A stretch of DNA of 64,000 bases from JAKALD01 sp963817785 (GCA_963817785.1 CAWFPL010000008.1:1488001-1552000), one strand, 5' to 3'. Shown: positions 1 through 10,242, counted from the first letter of the stretch. A program made the numbers and translations. Notes: a model not told the origin generated them from the sequence alone.

Positions 1-351
1 CTGTCCAACCTCGACATGGTCCTCGCCAAGACCGACCTCGCCATCGCCTCGCGCTACGCCGAGCTGGTGCCCGACGCCGAGCTGCGCGAGCGCGTCTTCG
101 GCATGCTTTCGGCCGAGTGGCAGCGCACGCGGAGGTGGCTCGCCGCGATCACCGGGCGCGGCGAGCTGCTCGCCGACAACCCGACGCTCGCGCGCTCGAT
201 CCGCAACCGCTTTCCGTACCTCGACCCGCTCAACCACCTGCAGGTGGAGCTGCTGCGGCGCTACCGCGCGGGCGAAGCCGACGAGCGCACGCGGCGCGCG
301 ATCCACCTCACCATCAACGGCGTGGCGGCCGGGCTGCGCAACAGCGGCTGA
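1..351 (+). CDS. ppc: Phosphoenolpyruvate carboxylase, C-terminal fragment
   Basis: The reading frame is open from the first base and ends in TGA, so only the last 116 residues are in the window. The tail matches the very conserved carboxyl end of PEP carboxylase: the LAKTDLAIA stretch, NPTLARSIRNRFPYLDPLNH, and the terminal AAGLRNSG that ends nearly all members. The enzyme carboxylates phosphoenolpyruvate to oxaloacetate in the cytosol and replenishes the TCA cycle. The catalytic histidine and arginine motifs lie upstream of the window. A LysE-type gene begins four bases after the stop, so the two may be cotranscribed. Confidence 0.95.
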   Translation: MSNLDMVLAKTDLAIASRYAELVPDAELRERVFGMLSAEWQRTRRWLAAITGRGELLADNPTLARSIRNRFPYLDPLNHLQVELLRRYRAGEADERTRRAIHLTINGVAAGLRNSG

Positions 352-355
352 CGGC

Positions 356-973
356 GTGGCGCTGTTCCTGAAGGCGCTCGCGTTCGGCTTCGTGCTGGCC
401 GCCGCGGTCGGGCCGATGTGGGTGCTGTGCTTCCGGCGCAGCGTCGCCGCGGGCGCGCTCGCCGGCTTCGTCTCGGGGCTCGGCATCGCGCTCGCCGACA
501 GCGTGTACGCAGCGGTCGCGGCCTTCGGCCTGAGCGCGGTTTCCGGCTTCCTGCTCGGCCAGCGCTCCTGGCTGGCGCTCCTCGGCGGCGCGTTCCTGGT
601 CTGGCTTGGCGCGAAGGCGCTGCTCGCCGCGCCGGCGCCGCTCGATGCGCCCGAGAGCGCCGCGCTCTCGGCGCGCAGCCTGGGTGCGGCGTTCCTGTCC
701 ACGTTCGGGCTGACGCTGGTCAATCCCCCGACGATGCTCGCTTTCGTTGCCATCTTCACCGCCCTGGGCCTGGCAGCGAGCGCGGATTACGAAGCCGCCG
801 CCCTGGCCGTGCTGGGCGTGTTCCTCGGCTCGGCCAGCTGGTGGCTGATCCTCGCGCTCGGCGCCAGCCGGCTGCGCGCGCGCCTCGGCGCGCGCCTGGC
901 GCGCGCCGTCAACACGCTGTCCGGCCTGCTCATCCTCGGCTTCGCCGCGTGGCAGCTCGCGCCGCCGCTTTGA
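356..973 (+). CDS. LysE/RhtB-family amino-acid exporter-like membrane protein
   Basis: A 205-residue, strongly hydrophobic protein with about six membrane segments. The N-terminus (GFVLAAAVGPMWVLCFRRS) has the AxxPGP-like region typical of LysE/RhtB exporters, here AAAVGPM. A second segment, LTLVNPPTMLAF, matches the conserved mid-protein asparagine-proline motif. The family exports amino acids or homoserine-type metabolites at the inner membrane; the substrate is not predictable here. The start is GTG four bases after the ppc stop. The length matches the family norm of about 200-210 residues. Confidence 0.85.
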   Translation: MALFLKALAFGFVLAAAVGPMWVLCFRRSVAAGALAGFVSGLGIALADSVYAAVAAFGLSAVSGFLLGQRSWLALLGGAFLVWLGAKALLAAPAPLDAPESAALSARSLGAAFLSTFGLTLVNPPTMLAFVAIFTALGLAASADYEAAALAVLGVFLGSASWWLILALGASRLRARLGARLARAVNTLSGLLILGFAAWQLAPPL

Positions 974-979
974 TATAGT
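974..979 (+). promoter_or_regulatory. Possible -10 box (TATAGT) for the nuclease gene
   Basis: TATAGT lies directly after the LysE stop and 38 bases before the ATG of the exonuclease/GIY-YIG gene. It matches five of six consensus positions. The expected -35 position inside the upstream gene (GGCAGC) is poor, so this is a weak call. Confidence 0.3.
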
Positions 980-1016
980 TCGCACTGGACGTTTATCCAC
1001 TACCGGCCTCCGCTGC

Positions 1017-2456
1017 ATGCAGCTGCTCGACGCGCCGCTCGCCATCGTCGACCTCGAAACCACCGGCGCGAACGCTGCCTGGCACCGCATCACCGAGATC
1101 GCGGTGATCGAGGTCGAGCGCGGCGAGATCACGGGCGAGTGGTCGACGCTGGTCAACCCCGACACCCCCATCCCGCCCGCGATCCAGGCGCTCACCGGGA
1201 TCACCAATGCCATGGTCGCGCACGCGCCCCGCTTCGCCGCCCTCGCGGAGGGGCTCCACGAACGCCTCGCCGGGCGCGTGCTCGTCGCGCACAACGCGCG
1301 CTTCGACTACGGCTTCCTGCGGCAGGAGTTCGAGCGCGCCGGGCTGAAGTACTCGGCGCGCACCCTGTGCACGGTAAAACTTTCGCGCCGGCTGTATCCG
1401 GAGCACGCGCGCCACAGCCTGGACAGCCTGATCGCGCGTCACAACCTGCAGTGCCGCGCACGGCACCGAGCCCAGGGCGACGCAGAAGCGCTGTGGCGGT
1501 TCTTGCGCGTCGCCGCAGCCGAGCGCGGCGCCGAGGCGCTCGCCGCGGCCGCGAAGCAGATCCTCAAGCAGCCGACGCTGCCGCCCCACATCGACCGGGC
1601 GCTGGTCGACGCGATCCCGGAGGCGCCGGGCGTGTATCTCTTTTACGGACAAGCCGGCGCGCCGCTCTACGTGGGCAAGAGCGTCGCCCTGCGCAGCCGG
1701 GTGCTGGCGCATTTCTCCGATGACCTGCGCTCCGCGAAGGACATGCAGCTCGCGCGCGAGGTGCGCCACATCGAGTGGCAGCGCAGCGCGGGCGAGCTCG
1801 GCGCGCTGCTGCGCGAGGCCGAGCTGGTCAAGTCGCTCGCGCCGGTCTTCAACCGCCGCCTGCGCCGCCCCCACGGGCTGTGCGGCTTCGTGCTCGAGCC
1901 GCTGCGCAAGCCCCCGGCAAAGGCGCTCCGCCTGGCCGAGGCCGACGCGCTCGACGCAGCGCTGCTGCCCGACGTGCGCGGGGTGTTCCGTTCGCGGCGC
2001 GCGGCGCTCGCCGCCCTGCGCGCCCTGGCCGACGAGCACCGCTTGTGCCTGCAGACCCTCGGCTTGGAAAAGGCGGGCGCTGGCAAGCGGCCGTGCTTTC
2101 GCTTCCAGATCGGGCGCTGCGCCGGCGCCTGCGCAGGGCACGAGAGCCCGCAGGCACACCATGCGCGCCTCGCGCACGCGCTGGCCCGTCTGCCGGCGAT
2201 CACCTGGCCATACCGTGGCGCGATCGGCGTGATCGAGGAGGACCCCGGCCGGGAGATGACGCAGATGCACCTGGTGCACCATTGGTGCTACCTGGGAACC
2301 GCGACCTCGGAGGCCGATCTTGCCGAGCTGCTCGAGGGCAGCGCGCGCCCGCGTTTCGACCTGGACCAGTACCGGATCCTGGCGCGCCATCTCGGCGCGC
2401 GCCACGCGCGCGTCGTCGAGCTCGGGCCGCGCGCGGCGCGCGCTCTGGCGGCGTAG
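1017..2456 (+). CDS. DEDDh 3'-5' exonuclease fused to a UvrC/Cho-like GIY-YIG endonuclease
   Basis: A 479-residue two-domain DNA repair-type nuclease. Residues ~8-165 are a DnaQ/epsilon-like exonuclease with all five acidic/histidine positions visible: D12 and E14 in VDLETTG, D97 in HNARFDYGF, H150 and D155 in HRAQGD. Residues ~200-285 are a GIY-YIG domain (GVYLFY then PLYVGKS, with a following arginine near 226 and a glutamate near 267 in LLREAELVK). The remaining part resembles the Cho/UvrC region, with a cysteine cluster CFRFQIGRCAGAC. Members of this architecture are annotated as UvrC-like exonucleases; their in vivo role is less clear than that of UvrC. There is no UvrB- or UvrD-binding region as in full UvrC. 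Confidence 0.85.
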   Translation: MQLLDAPLAIVDLETTGANAAWHRITEIAVIEVERGEITGEWSTLVNPDTPIPPAIQALTGITNAMVAHAPRFAALAEGLHERLAGRVLVAHNARFDYGFLRQEFERAGLKYSARTLCTVKLSRRLYPEHARHSLDSLIARHNLQCRARHRAQGDAEALWRFLRVAAAERGAEALAAAAKQILKQPTLPPHIDRALVDAIPEAPGVYLFYGQAGAPLYVGKSVALRSRVLAHFSDDLRSAKDMQLAREVRHIEWQRSAGELGALLREAELVKSLAPVFNRRLRRPHGLCGFVLEPLRKPPAKALRLAEADALDAALLPDVRGVFRSRRAALAALRALADEHRLCLQTLGLEKAGAGKRPCFRFQIGRCAGACAGHESPQAHHARLAHALARLPAITWPYRGAIGVIEEDPGREMTQMHLVHHWCYLGTATSEADLAELLEGSARPRFDLDQYRILARHLGARHARVVELGPRAARALAA

Positions 2457-2469
2457 CATTCCGGCCCAG

Positions 2470-3489
2470 ATGCACTGCGAGCTGGTGGTTCCCGCATTGG
2501 TCCCGGCCGAAGCACTGCGCGGCGCGGTGGCCGGCCTGCGGCTGCCCGCGCTCGAGCTGCTGCTCGCCCGCGGCCGCGCCACGAGCGAGGAACGCCGCAG
2601 CACGGAGCGCTGGCTGGCGGATGCATTCGGCCTGGACGAGGACGAGCTGCCCGCAGGCGCGCTCAGCGTGCTCGGCGAAGGCAGCGAGCCCGGCGCGGAG
2701 CTCTGGCTGCGCGCCGATCCCGTGCACCTGCGGCTGATGCGCGACGAGCTGCGGCTCATTCCGAGCGCGGGCTTCGCCGTGTCGCGCGCGGAGGCCGAGG
2801 CGCTGTGCGCCGCGCTCAATGCGCACTTCGGCGGCGAGCTGGTGTTCTATCCGCTGCACCCGGAGCGCTGGGGCGTGAAGCTGCGCGCCGAAGTTGCCAG
2901 CCTCGAGGCGCAGGCGCCGCTCGAGATCGCCGGCGAGAACGTGAGCGCGCACCTGCCGGCGGGGCCCGACGCCAGGCACTGGCAAGCCATGCTCAACGAG
3001 GTGCAGATGCTGCTGCACGCGAGCCCGGTCAACGAGGCGCGCGACGAGCGCGGCGAGCCGGCGGTCAACAGCGTGTGGCTGTGGGGAGCGGGGCGGCTCC
3101 CGGGCAAGCTCGAGGCGCGCTGGCAATCGCTCAGCGCGGATGATCCGCTCGCGCTCGGCCTGGCGAGGGCCGCGGGCATGCGCCACCGGCCGATGCCCGC
3201 CTCCGCCGGGGACTGGCTCGAGCGGCTGTCCGGTGACGGCCGGCACCTCGTGCTGCTGGACGGCCTGCGCGCCGCGCACGCGCTCGGCGACGCCGAGGCC
3301 TTCCGTGCGCGGCTGCAGACGCTCGAGGAGCGCTGGTTCGCTCCGCTGCTGGCGGCGCTCAAGGCCGGCGCCGTCGGCATGGTGACGATACAGGTGCCCG
3401 ATGCCGAGGAAGCGCTGTGCATCGAAACCGTGCGCGGCGACCTGCGCCGCTTCTGGCGGCGGCCGCGCGCGCTCGGAGACTGTTCTTGA
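2470..3489 (+). CDS. Conserved hypothetical protein (COG4255-like, often called phosphoglycerate mutase regulator)
   Basis: A 339-residue protein found beside recJ in betaproteobacteria. I recognise the general family by its MHCELVVPAL start, the SVWLWGAGRLPG stretch in the middle and the carboxyl FWRRP. Database names such as 'phosphoglycerate mutase' rest on weak similarity to the alkaline-phosphatase-like cofactor-independent mutase family. I see no metal-binding DS or HTN-type motifs, so I do not call an enzyme. The ATG at 2470 is chosen because homology starts there; the longer open frame upstream is a shadow of the nuclease gene. The stop codon shares bases with the TTG start of recJ, implying translational coupling. 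Confidence 0.75.
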   Translation: MHCELVVPALVPAEALRGAVAGLRLPALELLLARGRATSEERRSTERWLADAFGLDEDELPAGALSVLGEGSEPGAELWLRADPVHLRLMRDELRLIPSAGFAVSRAEAEALCAALNAHFGGELVFYPLHPERWGVKLRAEVASLEAQAPLEIAGENVSAHLPAGPDARHWQAMLNEVQMLLHASPVNEARDERGEPAVNSVWLWGAGRLPGKLEARWQSLSADDPLALGLARAAGMRHRPMPASAGDWLERLSGDGRHLVLLDGLRAAHALGDAEAFRARLQTLEERWFAPLLAALKAGAVGMVTIQVPDAEEALCIETVRGDLRRFWRRPRALGDCS

Positions 3490-5198
3490 AGCTCGTCGTG
3501 CGCCCCTACGCGGAGGCCGACCGCCAGGCGCTGCTCCAGGCGGGCGTGCATCCGGTGCTGGCGCGCGTGTATGCCGCGCGCCGCATTCACAGCGCCGGGG
3601 AGCTCGCCGAGAGCCCCGCGCGGCTGCTGCCGCCGGCGCAGCTCGCGCGCGCCGCCGAGGCCGCCGGCTTGCTCGCCGACGCGATCGAAGCCGGCAAGAA
3701 GCTGCTGATCGTCGCGGACTACGACGCCGACGGCGCCACCGCCTGCGCGGTCGGCGTGCGCGCCCTGCGCCTGTTCAGCGCCAAAGTGGACTACCTCGTG
3801 CCGAACCGCTTCGAGCTCGGCTACGGGCTGTCGCCCGAGCTGGTCGAGCTCGCGGCACAGCTCGGGCCCGATCTCCTGATCACCGTCGACAACGGCATCG
3901 CGAGCGTCGAGGGCGTCGCGCGCGCGCGCGAGCTCGGCATCGCCACGCTGATCACCGATCACCACCTGCCGGGCGACGCCCTGCCGCAGGCCGAGTGCAT
4001 CGTCAACCCCAACCAGCCGGGCTGCGGCTTCCCGTCCAAGGCGCTGGCGGGGGTCGGCGTGATGTTCTACGTGATGCTCGCGCTGCGCGCCGAGCTGCGC
4101 GAGCGCGGCGCGTTCCGCAACGCACCCGAACCGAACCTCGCCGCACTCACCGACCTGGTCGCGCTCGGCACGATCGCCGACGTGGTGCCGCTCGACGCCA
4201 ACAACCGCATCCTGGTGGCGCAGGGCCTGAAGCGGCTGCGCGCGGGCTTCGCCAAGCCGGGGCTGAACGCGCTGCTGCGCGCGGCCGGGCGCGCGCCCGC
4301 GCAGGCGACGAGCTTCGACCTCGGCTTCGTCATCGGCCCGCGGCTCAACGCCGCCGGGCGGCTCGCCGACATGAGCCTCGGCATCGAGTGCCTGATCACC
4401 GACGACGAGGCGCGCGCGGCGAACTGCGCGCAGGAGCTCGACCGCCTGAACCGCGAGCGCCGGCGCATCGAGAGCGGGATGCTCGAGGAGGCGCGCGCCG
4501 CGACCGCGGGGCTGGCCGCCGCGCCGGGCGCCACGCTCGCGCTGTTCGAGCCGGGCTGGCACCAGGGCGTGGTCGGCCTGATCGCCGCGCGCATGCGCGA
4601 GCGACTGCACCGCCCGACGCTGTGTTTCGCGCGCGCCGAGGAGGCCGGGCAGACGGGCTTGCTGCGCGGCTCGGGCCGCTCGATTCCGGGCCTGCATCTG
4701 CGCGACTGCCTGGACCTGGTGGCGAAGCGCGCCCCCGGCCTGATCCTGCGCTTCGGCGGCCACGCGCAGGCCGCGGGCCTGACGCTGCGCGAGGCCGATT
4801 ACGGGCGCTTCGCCGAGCTGTTCGAGCACACCGCCGCCGAGCTCCTGCCCGAGGAGGCGCGCCTGCGCGTGGTGGAGACCGACGGCGCGCTCGACTCTGC
4901 CTACTACACGCTCGACGTGGCGCAGTTGATCGAGCAGCAGATCTGGGGCCAAGGCTTTCCGCAGCCGCTGTTCTGCGATACATTCAACGTCGAAAGCCAG
5001 CGCGTGGTCGGCGAGCGGCACCTGAAGCTGCGCCTGACCAAGGACGGCCGCCGGCTCGAAGCGATCCAGTTCAACGCCATGGAGTCCACCGGCGCCCCGC
5101 TGCCGCCGCGCATCCGCGCCGCCTACCGGCTGATGGTGAACGAGTACAACGGCTTGAAAAGCGTCCAGCTCGGCGTCGAGCACGCCGAGGCTGCATGA
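3486..5198 (+). CDS. recJ: Single-stranded-DNA-specific 5'-3' exonuclease RecJ
   Basis: A 570-residue protein starting at TTG that overlaps the previous stop (TTGA). It carries the DHH phosphoesterase motifs in order: DYDADG at about residues 78-83, TVDNG near 133-137, and DHH at 158-160 (TDHHLPGD). These are followed by the DHHA1-type region with the glycine-rich LRFGGHAQAAG. RecJ degrades single-stranded DNA 5' to 3' in RecF-pathway recombination, base excision and mismatch repair in the cytosol. Length and motif spacing match the family. The ATG of the next gene overlaps its TGA stop. Confidence 0.95.
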   Translation: MKLVVRPYAEADRQALLQAGVHPVLARVYAARRIHSAGELAESPARLLPPAQLARAAEAAGLLADAIEAGKKLLIVADYDADGATACAVGVRALRLFSAKVDYLVPNRFELGYGLSPELVELAAQLGPDLLITVDNGIASVEGVARARELGIATLITDHHLPGDALPQAECIVNPNQPGCGFPSKALAGVGVMFYVMLALRAELRERGAFRNAPEPNLAALTDLVALGTIADVVPLDANNRILVAQGLKRLRAGFAKPGLNALLRAAGRAPAQATSFDLGFVIGPRLNAAGRLADMSLGIECLITDDEARAANCAQELDRLNRERRRIESGMLEEARAATAGLAAAPGATLALFEPGWHQGVVGLIAARMRERLHRPTLCFARAEEAGQTGLLRGSGRSIPGLHLRDCLDLVAKRAPGLILRFGGHAQAAGLTLREADYGRFAELFEHTAAELLPEEARLRVVETDGALDSAYYTLDVAQLIEQQIWGQGFPQPLFCDTFNVESQRVVGERHLKLRLTKDGRRLEAIQFNAMESTGAPLPPRIRAAYRLMVNEYNGLKSVQLGVEHAEAA

Positions 5199-5578
5199 TC
5201 ATGAGCCGCGCCAGGCTGCGCATCAGCGTGGGAAGCGTCCGCCTGGAGGTCGCGCTCGAGGACACGCCGACCGCCAGCGCCATCCTGCAGGCTGCGCCGT
5301 TCGAATCGACCGCCCGGACCTGGGGCGAGGAAGTGTATTTCGACGCGCCCGTGAGCGTCGATCTCGAGCCGCAAGCGCGCCAGACCGTCGATCCGGGCAC
5401 CGTGTGCTACTGGGTGGAGGGCTCCGCGCTCGCTCTGCCCTACGGCCCGACCCCGATTTCGAGCGATGCTCGACCCAAGCTCGCCAGCCGCTGCAACGTG
5501 CTCGGCAAGATCGTCGGCGACGCGCGCGTGCTGGCGAAGGTTCGCGCCGGCGACCGGGTCAAAGTGGAGGCCGCCTGA
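5195..5578 (+). CDS. Cyclophilin-like-fold conserved protein (TM1367/DUF3830-like)
   Basis: A 127-residue protein whose ATG overlaps the recJ stop (ATGA); an alternative ATG is two codons later. The sequence pattern (short beta strands, TAxAIL helix, TWGEEVYFDAPV, then TVDPGTVCYWVEGSALALPYGPTP) matches the small cyclophilin-like-fold family represented by TM1367. Members have no firm biochemical role, and peptidyl-prolyl isomerase activity has not been established for this group to my knowledge. It sits in a tight run with recJ and the following KTSC gene, whose start overlaps its TGA. Confidence 0.75.
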   Translation: MIMSRARLRISVGSVRLEVALEDTPTASAILQAAPFESTARTWGEEVYFDAPVSVDLEPQARQTVDPGTVCYWVEGSALALPYGPTPISSDARPKLASRCNVLGKIVGDARVLAKVRAGDRVKVEAA

Positions 5579-5787
5579 TGCAGCGCAAGCGCGTCAACTC
5601 GTCGCGCCTGCGCTCGGTGGGCTACGACGAGAAAGACCAGCTCCTCGAGGTCGAGCTGGCCAACGGCCAAGTGTACCAGTACGCGAAGGTTTCGCCCGAG
5701 GTCTACCGCCGCTTCATGGCGGCGCCGAACCCCACCTCGTTCTTCGACGACAGGATCGCGGAAGACTATTCCGCCAAGCGCGTCTAG
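5578..5787 (+). CDS. KTSC-domain small protein
   Basis: A 69-residue protein, starting at the ATG that overlaps the preceding TGA. It fits the KTSC domain: an N-terminal SSRLRSVGYDEKDQLLEV, then NGQVYQYAKVSPEVYRRFMAA, and a conserved carboxyl SFFDDRI. KTSC domains are short beta-rich modules found alone or attached to lysyl-tRNA synthetase-related and other proteins; their function is unknown. It is the last gene of the compact recJ run before the prfB promoter. Confidence 0.75.
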   Translation: MQRKRVNSSRLRSVGYDEKDQLLEVELANGQVYQYAKVSPEVYRRFMAAPNPTSFFDDRIAEDYSAKRV

Positions 5788-5818
5788 CAGCGCCGCGCGC
5801 GGCGCGGAGCGGCACCTG

Positions 5819-5824
5819 TATAAT
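5819..5824 (+). promoter_or_regulatory. Putative -10 element of the prfB promoter
   Basis: A perfect TATAAT lies 21 bases upstream of the prfB ATG, after an otherwise GC-only stretch. No good -35 is seen at the expected distance (the region is GCGCGG-rich), so the promoter may be extended or activator-helped. It would give a very short leader for prfB-lysS. Confidence 0.45.
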
Positions 5825-5845
5825 TTCCCCTTTTCGAGCAGCATC

Positions 5846-6950
5846 ATGGAAGCAGAACGCAGCAACCAGATCGCCTCGTCGCTCCAAGACCTCGGCAAGC
5901 GGGTCGGCGAGCTGCGGAGGTATCTTTGACTTCGAGGCGAAGCAACACCGCCTAGAAGACCTCAATCGCGAGCTCGAGGACCCCAGGCTGTGGGACAACC
6001 CGCAGCGTGCGCAGGAGCTCGGCAAGGAAAAGAAATCCCTGGAAGCCGTCGTCACCACGCTTGAGCGGGTCGCCGGCGGCGTTGCCGATTCGCGGGAGCT
6101 GTTCGCGCTGGCCGAGGCGGACAAGGACGACAACACGCTGGCGGAGATCGAGCGGGAAGCCGGCAAGCTCGAGCAGGAAGTCGCGGCGCTCGAGTTCCGC
6201 CGCATGTTCTCCAACCCGCTCGACCCGAGCAACTGCTTCGTCGACATTCAGGCCGGCTCGGGCGGGACCGAGGCGCAGGACTGGGCCGCGATGCTCGAGC
6301 GCATGTACCTCAAGTACTGCGATCGCAAGGGCTTCGCGGTCGAGGTCCTCGAGCAGACCGAGGGCGAAGTGGCCGGCATCAAGAGCGCCGCGCTCAAGGT
6401 GAGCGGCGATCACGCCTACGGTTACCTGCGTACCGAGATCGGCGTGCATCGGCTGGTCAGGAAGAGCCCGTTCGACTCGAACGCGCGGCGCCACACCTCG
6501 TTCGCCAGCGTGTTCGTCTACCCCGAGGTCGACGAATCCATCGAGGTCGACATCAACCCCGCCGACCTCAAGATCGACACCTACCGCGCCTCCGGCGCCG
6601 GCGGCCAGCACGTCAACCGCACCGACAGCGCGGTGCGCATTACCCACGCGCCGAGCGGCATCGTGGTGCAGTGCCAGAGCGACCGCTCGCAGCACCGCAA
6701 CCGCGCCGAGGCCATGGCGATGCTGAAGTCCAAGCTCTACGAGCTCGAGCTGCGCAAGCGCCAGGCCGAACGCGATAAGCTCGAGGAATCCAAGTCGGAC
6801 ATCGGCTGGGGTCATCAGATCCGCAGCTATGTCCTCGACCAGTCACGCATCAAGGACCTGCGCACCGGGATCGAGATCGGCAACACCCAGGCGGTGCTCG
6901 ACGGGGCGCTGGACGAGTTCATCACCGCAAGCCTGAAGCAGGGAGTCTGA
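5846..6950 (+). CDS. prfB: Peptide chain release factor 2 (expressed by programmed +1 frameshift)
   Basis: RF2 recognises UGA and UAA stop codons on the ribosome. The gene is split in two frames. The zero frame runs from ATG 5846 for 27 codons to CTT and then meets an in-frame TGA at 5927-5929. After a +1 slip the frame continues at GAC 5928 to the end, giving 367 residues, the usual RF2 length. The second part shows the SPF motif (RKSPFDSNARRHTSF) that reads stop codons and the catalytic GGQ (GAGGQHVNRTDSAV). The autoregulatory frameshift lets low RF2 raise its own synthesis. lysS follows after 13 bases, a very common pair. Confidence 0.97.
5916..5930 (+). promoter_or_regulatory. prfB programmed +1 frameshift signal
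   Basis: The sequence GGAGGTATCTTTGAC contains the three known elements: an internal Shine-Dalgarno-like GGAGG, a three-base spacer, and the slippery CTT followed by TGA and C. It matches the classical bacterial RF2 recoding site almost base for base. Confidence 0.95.
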
Positions 6951-6963
6951 CGGGAGTCCGAAC

Positions 6964-8484
<1,521 letters not shown>

Positions 8485-8660
8485 CGGAGTGCACGCTTTG
8501 CGCCGTGTGGAGTCGTCCGGGCGCTGCGCAGCGTGAACGATTTCACCGTCGTGGCAGGCGTGGAAACAACCGGTAACAAATCCCTGTGGCCGGCGTGCGC
8601 CGGGGCGCGTACGCTGCGCACCGTACCCGCTCGTCAAGCGGGATAGCGGAGGGAAACACC

Positions 8661-9302
8661 ATGCAACCCGAATCGAAGAGCAGACTGCACCCTCTGGTCG
8701 CCACGGCGGCTGTGGCGGTCATCGTCCTGGCGGGGGTCGGCGTCGCCGCCTTCACCGGAGTCTTGCCGAGTTCGCGTGGCTCGCCTGCGCCGGCCGAGTC
8801 CCCGGTCGCGAGCGCGCCGCCGGCCGCAGCGACCGCAGCGCAAGCAGCCGCGCACAAGCGTGAGGCCGCGCGCAGCAGCGCCACGCATCGTGTCGCGCGC
8901 GAGGAGCCGACGCGCACGGCTGAGGCGTCCGCACGTCCTGCGACGCAGGTTGCGCAGAGCCGCCCGAGATGCCTCGACTGCGGCGTGATCGAATCGGTAC
9001 GTGCCGTCGAGGCGAAGGGCCAGGGAACCGGGCTCGGTGCGGTTGCGGGCGGCGTCGCCGGTGCGGTGCTCGGCAACCAGATGGGCAACGGTAACGGCCG
9101 GACGGTCATGACCCTGGTGGGAGCCGCCGGCGGCGCCCTCGCCGGCAACCAGATCGAGAAAAGCGTGCGCACGACCAAGCACTGGGACGTGAGCGTGCGC
9201 CTCGAGAACGGCTCGAGCCGCGTGATTTCGCTGGCTACCGAGCCGGCCTTGCACCCCGGCGATCACGTCCGGATCGTCAACAACGCGCTGGTGCCGGACT
9301 AG
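8661..9302 (+). CDS. Glycine-zipper 2TM-domain membrane/envelope protein
   Basis: A 213-residue protein with one N-terminal membrane anchor (residues ~12-32), an Ala/Pro/Arg-rich linker, a CLDCGVIESVR segment, and a glycine-zipper pair of hydrophobic hairpins (GLGAVAGGVAGAVLGNQ and TLVGAAGGALAGNQIE). It ends in a small beta domain (WDVSVRLENGSSRVISL). This is the SlyB/YcfJ-like 2TM layout of envelope proteins, but it lacks a lipobox and is membrane-anchored instead. The start at 8661 is supported by a GGAGGGAAA ribosome site; the ATG at 8586 lacks one. Role: envelope integrity is a guess from the family. Confidence 0.75.
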   Translation: MQPESKSRLHPLVATAAVAVIVLAGVGVAAFTGVLPSSRGSPAPAESPVASAPPAAATAAQAAAHKREAARSSATHRVAREEPTRTAEASARPATQVAQSRPRCLDCGVIESVRAVEAKGQGTGLGAVAGGVAGAVLGNQMGNGNGRTVMTLVGAAGGALAGNQIEKSVRTTKHWDVSVRLENGSSRVISLATEPALHPGDHVRIVNNALVPD

Positions 9303-9307
9303 GCGCG

Positions 9308-9352
9308 GCTGCGCGGCGCGCAGTGCAGGCCCTGCCCCGCGCGCCGCGCAGC
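9308..9352. terminator. Strong hairpin between convergent genes
   Basis: A perfect 14-bp stem: GCTGCGCGGCGCGC at 9308-9321 pairs with GCGCGCCGCGCAGC at 9339-9352 around a 17-base loop. It is followed on the plus strand by only TTT. It lies between the convergent glycine-zipper and EamA genes, so it could serve both strands as a terminator. The weak T tract lowers certainty. Confidence 0.6.
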
Positions 9353-9372
9353 TTTCCGAGCAGGGGCGACGC

Positions 9373-10218
9373 TTAGAGGCGCAGGACGACCAGACCGGCA
9401 AGCACGGCCCCGGTCGCCAGCATGCGCCTGGGCGACAGGCGCTCGCCGAGGAACAGCACGCCGATCGCCGCGCCGAAGATCACGGAGGTCTCGCGCAACG
9501 CCGCCACCAGCGCCACCGGCGCGAGCGTCATTGCCCAAAGCGCGGTCGCGTAGGAAGCGAGGGTCATTGCACCGCCGGCAGCGCCGCGCACCCAGTGGCG
9601 CGCGAGGTAGCCTGGCACCTCCCGCCCGCGACTGCCCACGCCGAACGCAACCTGCGCCAGGCTGTTGGCGGCGAAAAACCAGAGCGCATAGCTGAGCGCG
9701 GCACCGGAGGCGCGTACGCCGTGCGCGTCGACGACGGTGTAGGTCGCGATCACCACCGCGTTGCCCACCGCGAACAGCAGCGCCCTGCGGCCGCCCGCCG
9801 GACGGCCGCGCTGCCCGGTCGCGAAACCCAGGATCCCGGCGCAGATCAGCGCCACCGCCGCGACCTGCGACGCTGAAAGCGCTTCGCCGAACGCAGCCGT
9901 TCCCGCGAGCGCCACCAGCACCGGCGCGCCGCCGCGCATCACCGGGTAGGTGAACGACAGGTCGCCCCAGTGGTAGGCGCCGGCAAGCGCCCAGAAATAA
10001 ACCACGTGCACCGCGACCGACGCCGCCATCCACGGCCATGAAGCCGGGGCGGGTGCGGGCAGCCATGGCACCAGCGCCAGCGCCAGCGCGCCGCGGCCGA
10101 CGGCGAGCGCGACGCTCTCGAGCCCCTTGTCCGGGCTCGACTTGAGCAGCGCGTTCCAGCACGCGTGCAGCAGCGCCGCGGCGAGCACCGCGAGCGTCAC
10201 CGGCAGCGAGATCCCCAT
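9373..10218 (-). CDS. EamA/DMT-superfamily transporter
   Basis: A 281-residue inner-membrane protein with about ten predicted membrane segments in two repeated halves, the drug/metabolite transporter layout. The first half begins AAALLHACWNALLK, a typical EamA start, and contains WGDLSFTYPVMRGGAPVLVAL. The second half ends with LAPVALVAALRETSVIFGAAIGVLFLGERL, the recognised repeat end. Substrates of such proteins range from amino acids to nucleosides and cannot be read here. It starts 24 bases after the stop of the TPR gene, so it is likely the last gene of the rimO-2OG-TPR transcription unit. Confidence 0.85.
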   Translation of the reverse strand: MGISLPVTLAVLAAALLHACWNALLKSSPDKGLESVALAVGRGALALALVPWLPAPAPASWPWMAASVAVHVVYFWALAGAYHWGDLSFTYPVMRGGAPVLVALAGTAAFGEALSASQVAAVALICAGILGFATGQRGRPAGGRRALLFAVGNAVVIATYTVVDAHGVRASGAALSYALWFFAANSLAQVAFGVGSRGREVPGYLARHWVRGAAGGAMTLASYATALWAMTLAPVALVAALRETSVIFGAAIGVLFLGERLSPRRMLATGAVLAGLVVLRL

Positions 10219-10242
10219 CGTGGCAGTTTAGCCTGAGCGCAC

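Noticed and set aside
2470..3489. Phosphoglycerate mutase
   Set aside because: No metal-site or catalytic motifs of either mutase family are visible; the name in databases appears to come from weak similarity.
3401..5578. A 725-codon plus-strand frame as one protein
   Set aside because: It is an out-of-frame shadow of recJ with arginine/alanine-rich sequence. Only its last 127 codons form a real gene.
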